Below are positions 5,721 to 6,457 of a stretch of DNA of 6,457 bases, piece after piece. The stretch is from Pseudomonadota bacterium. Lineage in GTDB: Bacteria; Pseudomonadota; Gammaproteobacteria; Xanthomonadales; Xanthomonadaceae. The first letter of the stretch is position 1, and each line of letters starts with the position of its first letter. The position numbers and the translations under genes are program-made. A model generated the notes under the pieces. It saw only the letters and a list, made by a program, of their open reading frames with translations. It was not told the origin of the DNA and did no database searches. The stretch lies in contig JAEWZE010000295.1 in NCBI GenBank assembly GCA_023395465.1, positions 1-6,457 of the forward strand. Reading direction: 5' to 3'.

Positions 5721-5798
5721 TCAGGTGGGGATGGAACGCTAAAACCCCGACCTCAGGTGATGTCAAGCCATCCTCCAGGTGCACAGCCTGGAACCTGG
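5721..5798. promoter_or_regulatory. Cluster of CAGGTG motifs around the NAT promoter, candidate operator
   Basis: CAGGTG occurs at 5722-5727, 5754-5759 and 5776-5781, all in the same direction and 32 and 22 bases apart, close to three and two helical turns. The middle copy is part of the palindrome ACCTCAGGT (5750-5758) inside the promoter spacer; the outer copy begins an inverted repeat CCAGGT (5775-5780) with ACCTGG (5793-5798). The placement suggests binding of a repressor or activator, but no regulator gene is in the window. Confidence 0.4.
5738..5766 (-). promoter_or_regulatory. Probable sigma-70 promoter of the NAT gene
   Basis: A perfect -35 TTGACA reads on the minus strand at 5766-5761. 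Seventeen bases further, TTTAGC (5743-5738) is a weak -10 with three matching bases. Transcription would start near 5731, a leader of about 25 bases before the ATG at 5706. It suggests that NAT is not dependent only on readthrough from the transporter gene. Confidence 0.5.
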
Positions 5799-5882
5799 GC
5801 CCGTTCTCCCTTCGCGTGGTGCAATGCCCGGTTCCAGCGGGGCGCTGATCGCCAGCCGCAACAGGCATTCGTCACGCGTGCC

Positions 5883-6457
5883 TCATCCCTGCGCGGCCAA
5901 CTGCGACTCGATCTCCTCCAGTCGCCGCCCGCGCGTCTCGATCCCGTGCCGCAGCAGCATCCAGCCCGACAGCGCCATCGGCAGCGCGATCAGCAGCGCC
6001 GACCACGCGAAGTGGTCGAAGAATCCGACCACGCCCAGGCCCGCACCGAGGATGCCGCCGGCCTTCGAGCTGGCCGCAACCACGCCAGAGCCGGTGCCGC
6101 GCAGGCGCACCGGGTAGATCTCGGCCGCGTACGGGATCAGCATCGCGATCACGCCGCTCACGCTGACCAGCAACGCCACCGTTGCGGCCACCACCGCGCC
6201 CGGCGCACGAACCTCGGCAAAACCCATGGCCGCGAACGCCAGCAGCGACAGCGTCGTGGCCGCGATGAACAGCACCAGCGCGCGCACGCTGCTCCAGCGG
6301 TGGTACAGCCAGATCACCACCGCGATGCCTGGCAGCGCCAGCAGCGCCGAACGCGCCAGCACCGCGCTCGCGCCCGCCGCGTCCACGCCCAGCTCCACCA
6401 GGTTGGTCGGCAGCCACAGCAGGAAGCCGAAGTTCGCCAGTCCCCAGGCCACGCCGC
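5883..6457 (-). CDS. Major facilitator superfamily transporter, C-terminal half (partial)
   Basis: The frame is open to the right edge, so the start lies outside the window; a GTG at 6452 is an internal codon, not a credible start. About 190 residues are visible and hold six hydrophobic segments, taken as helices 7 to 12: AWGLANFGFLLWL, the ALLALPGIAVVIWLY stretch, VLFIAATTLSLLAF, VAATVALLVSVSGVIAMLIP, SGVVAASSKAGGILGAGLGVVGFF, and ALLIALPMALSGWMLL. Between helices 10 and 11 sits PYAAEIYPVRLRGTGSG, matching the Glu-x-x-Pro-x-x-x-Arg-x-x-Gly signature of this superfamily, and the cytoplasmic tail GIETRGRRLEEI corresponds to the PETKGRSLEE end of sugar-porter-like members, also seen in niacin/aromatic-acid carriers. 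It is a proton symporter or uniporter of the inner membrane; substrate unknown. The NAT gene follows on the same strand after 176 bases. Confidence 0.9.
   Translation of the reverse strand, partial: GVAWGLANFGFLLWLPTNLVELGVDAAGASAVLARSALLALPGIAVVIWLYHRWSSVRALVLFIAATTLSLLAFAAMGFAEVRAPGAVVAATVALLVSVSGVIAMLIPYAAEIYPVRLRGTGSGVVAASSKAGGILGAGLGVVGFFDHFAWSALLIALPMALSGWMLLRHGIETRGRRLEEIESQLAAQG

Noticed and set aside
5707..5868. A 54-residue N-terminal extension of NAT up to 5868.
   Set aside because: It exceeds family length, has no NAT-like sequence and would cover the TTGACA promoter and CAGGTG sites.
1..6457. CRISPR array, insertion sequence, integrase, tRNA or rRNA genes.
   Set aside because: No spaced direct repeats, terminal inverted repeats with a transposase, or tRNA-like cloverleaf were seen on either strand.

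Overview
The window is very GC-rich with strong G/C third-position bias and compact gene packing. Protein content (a DUF2167 membrane protein, XNNN-type lipoprotein leader, arylamine N-acetyltransferase, short overlapping operons) fits a gammaproteobacterium of the Xanthomonadaceae/Lysobacteraceae type (Lysobacter, Luteimonas, Stenotrophomonas-like). The genus is an inference; no rRNA or tRNA is present to anchor it.

Layout. (1) 1-1462, minus strand: a peptidase M15-like protein with degenerate peptidoglycan-binding repeats at its N-terminus (653-1462), followed downstream by the 5' part of a lipoprotein gene (502 to 1) that runs off the left edge. (2) 1463-1671: divergent intergenic region with an extended -10 promoter and a strong leader hairpin reading right. 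(3) 1672-3592, plus strand: a tightly coupled three-gene operon, DUF2167 membrane protein, an unrecognised two-helix membrane protein, and a small membrane-tethered J-domain protein; the stop codons overlap the next starts. A hairpin follows the last gene. (4) 3710-4579, plus strand: a class I methyltransferase resembling the COG2521 'archaeal' family. (5) 4580-4875: convergent intergenic region rich in inverted repeats, including a long bulged hairpin and a GAAA-capped hairpin. (6) 4876-5706, minus strand: arylamine N-acetyltransferase with intact Cys-His-Asp triad. (7) 5707-5882: its promoter region, with a perfect TTGACA and three CAGGTG copies. (8) 5883 to the right edge, minus strand: C-terminal half of a major facilitator superfamily transporter.

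How parts may work together. The three coupled membrane genes probably form one envelope-associated unit in which the J-domain protein recruits DnaK to the cytoplasmic face; the client is unknown. The M15-like protein and the lipoprotein both point to the cell envelope, but the M15-like protein lacks a metal-ligand Asp. The transporter and the N-acetyltransferase share a strand and could deal with related small aromatic compounds, though the acetyltransferase seems to have its own promoter. No mobile element, CRISPR array or tRNA was found. The most unusual items are the degenerate M15 active site, the J-domain operon, the archaeal-type methyltransferase, and the structured convergent intergenic region.
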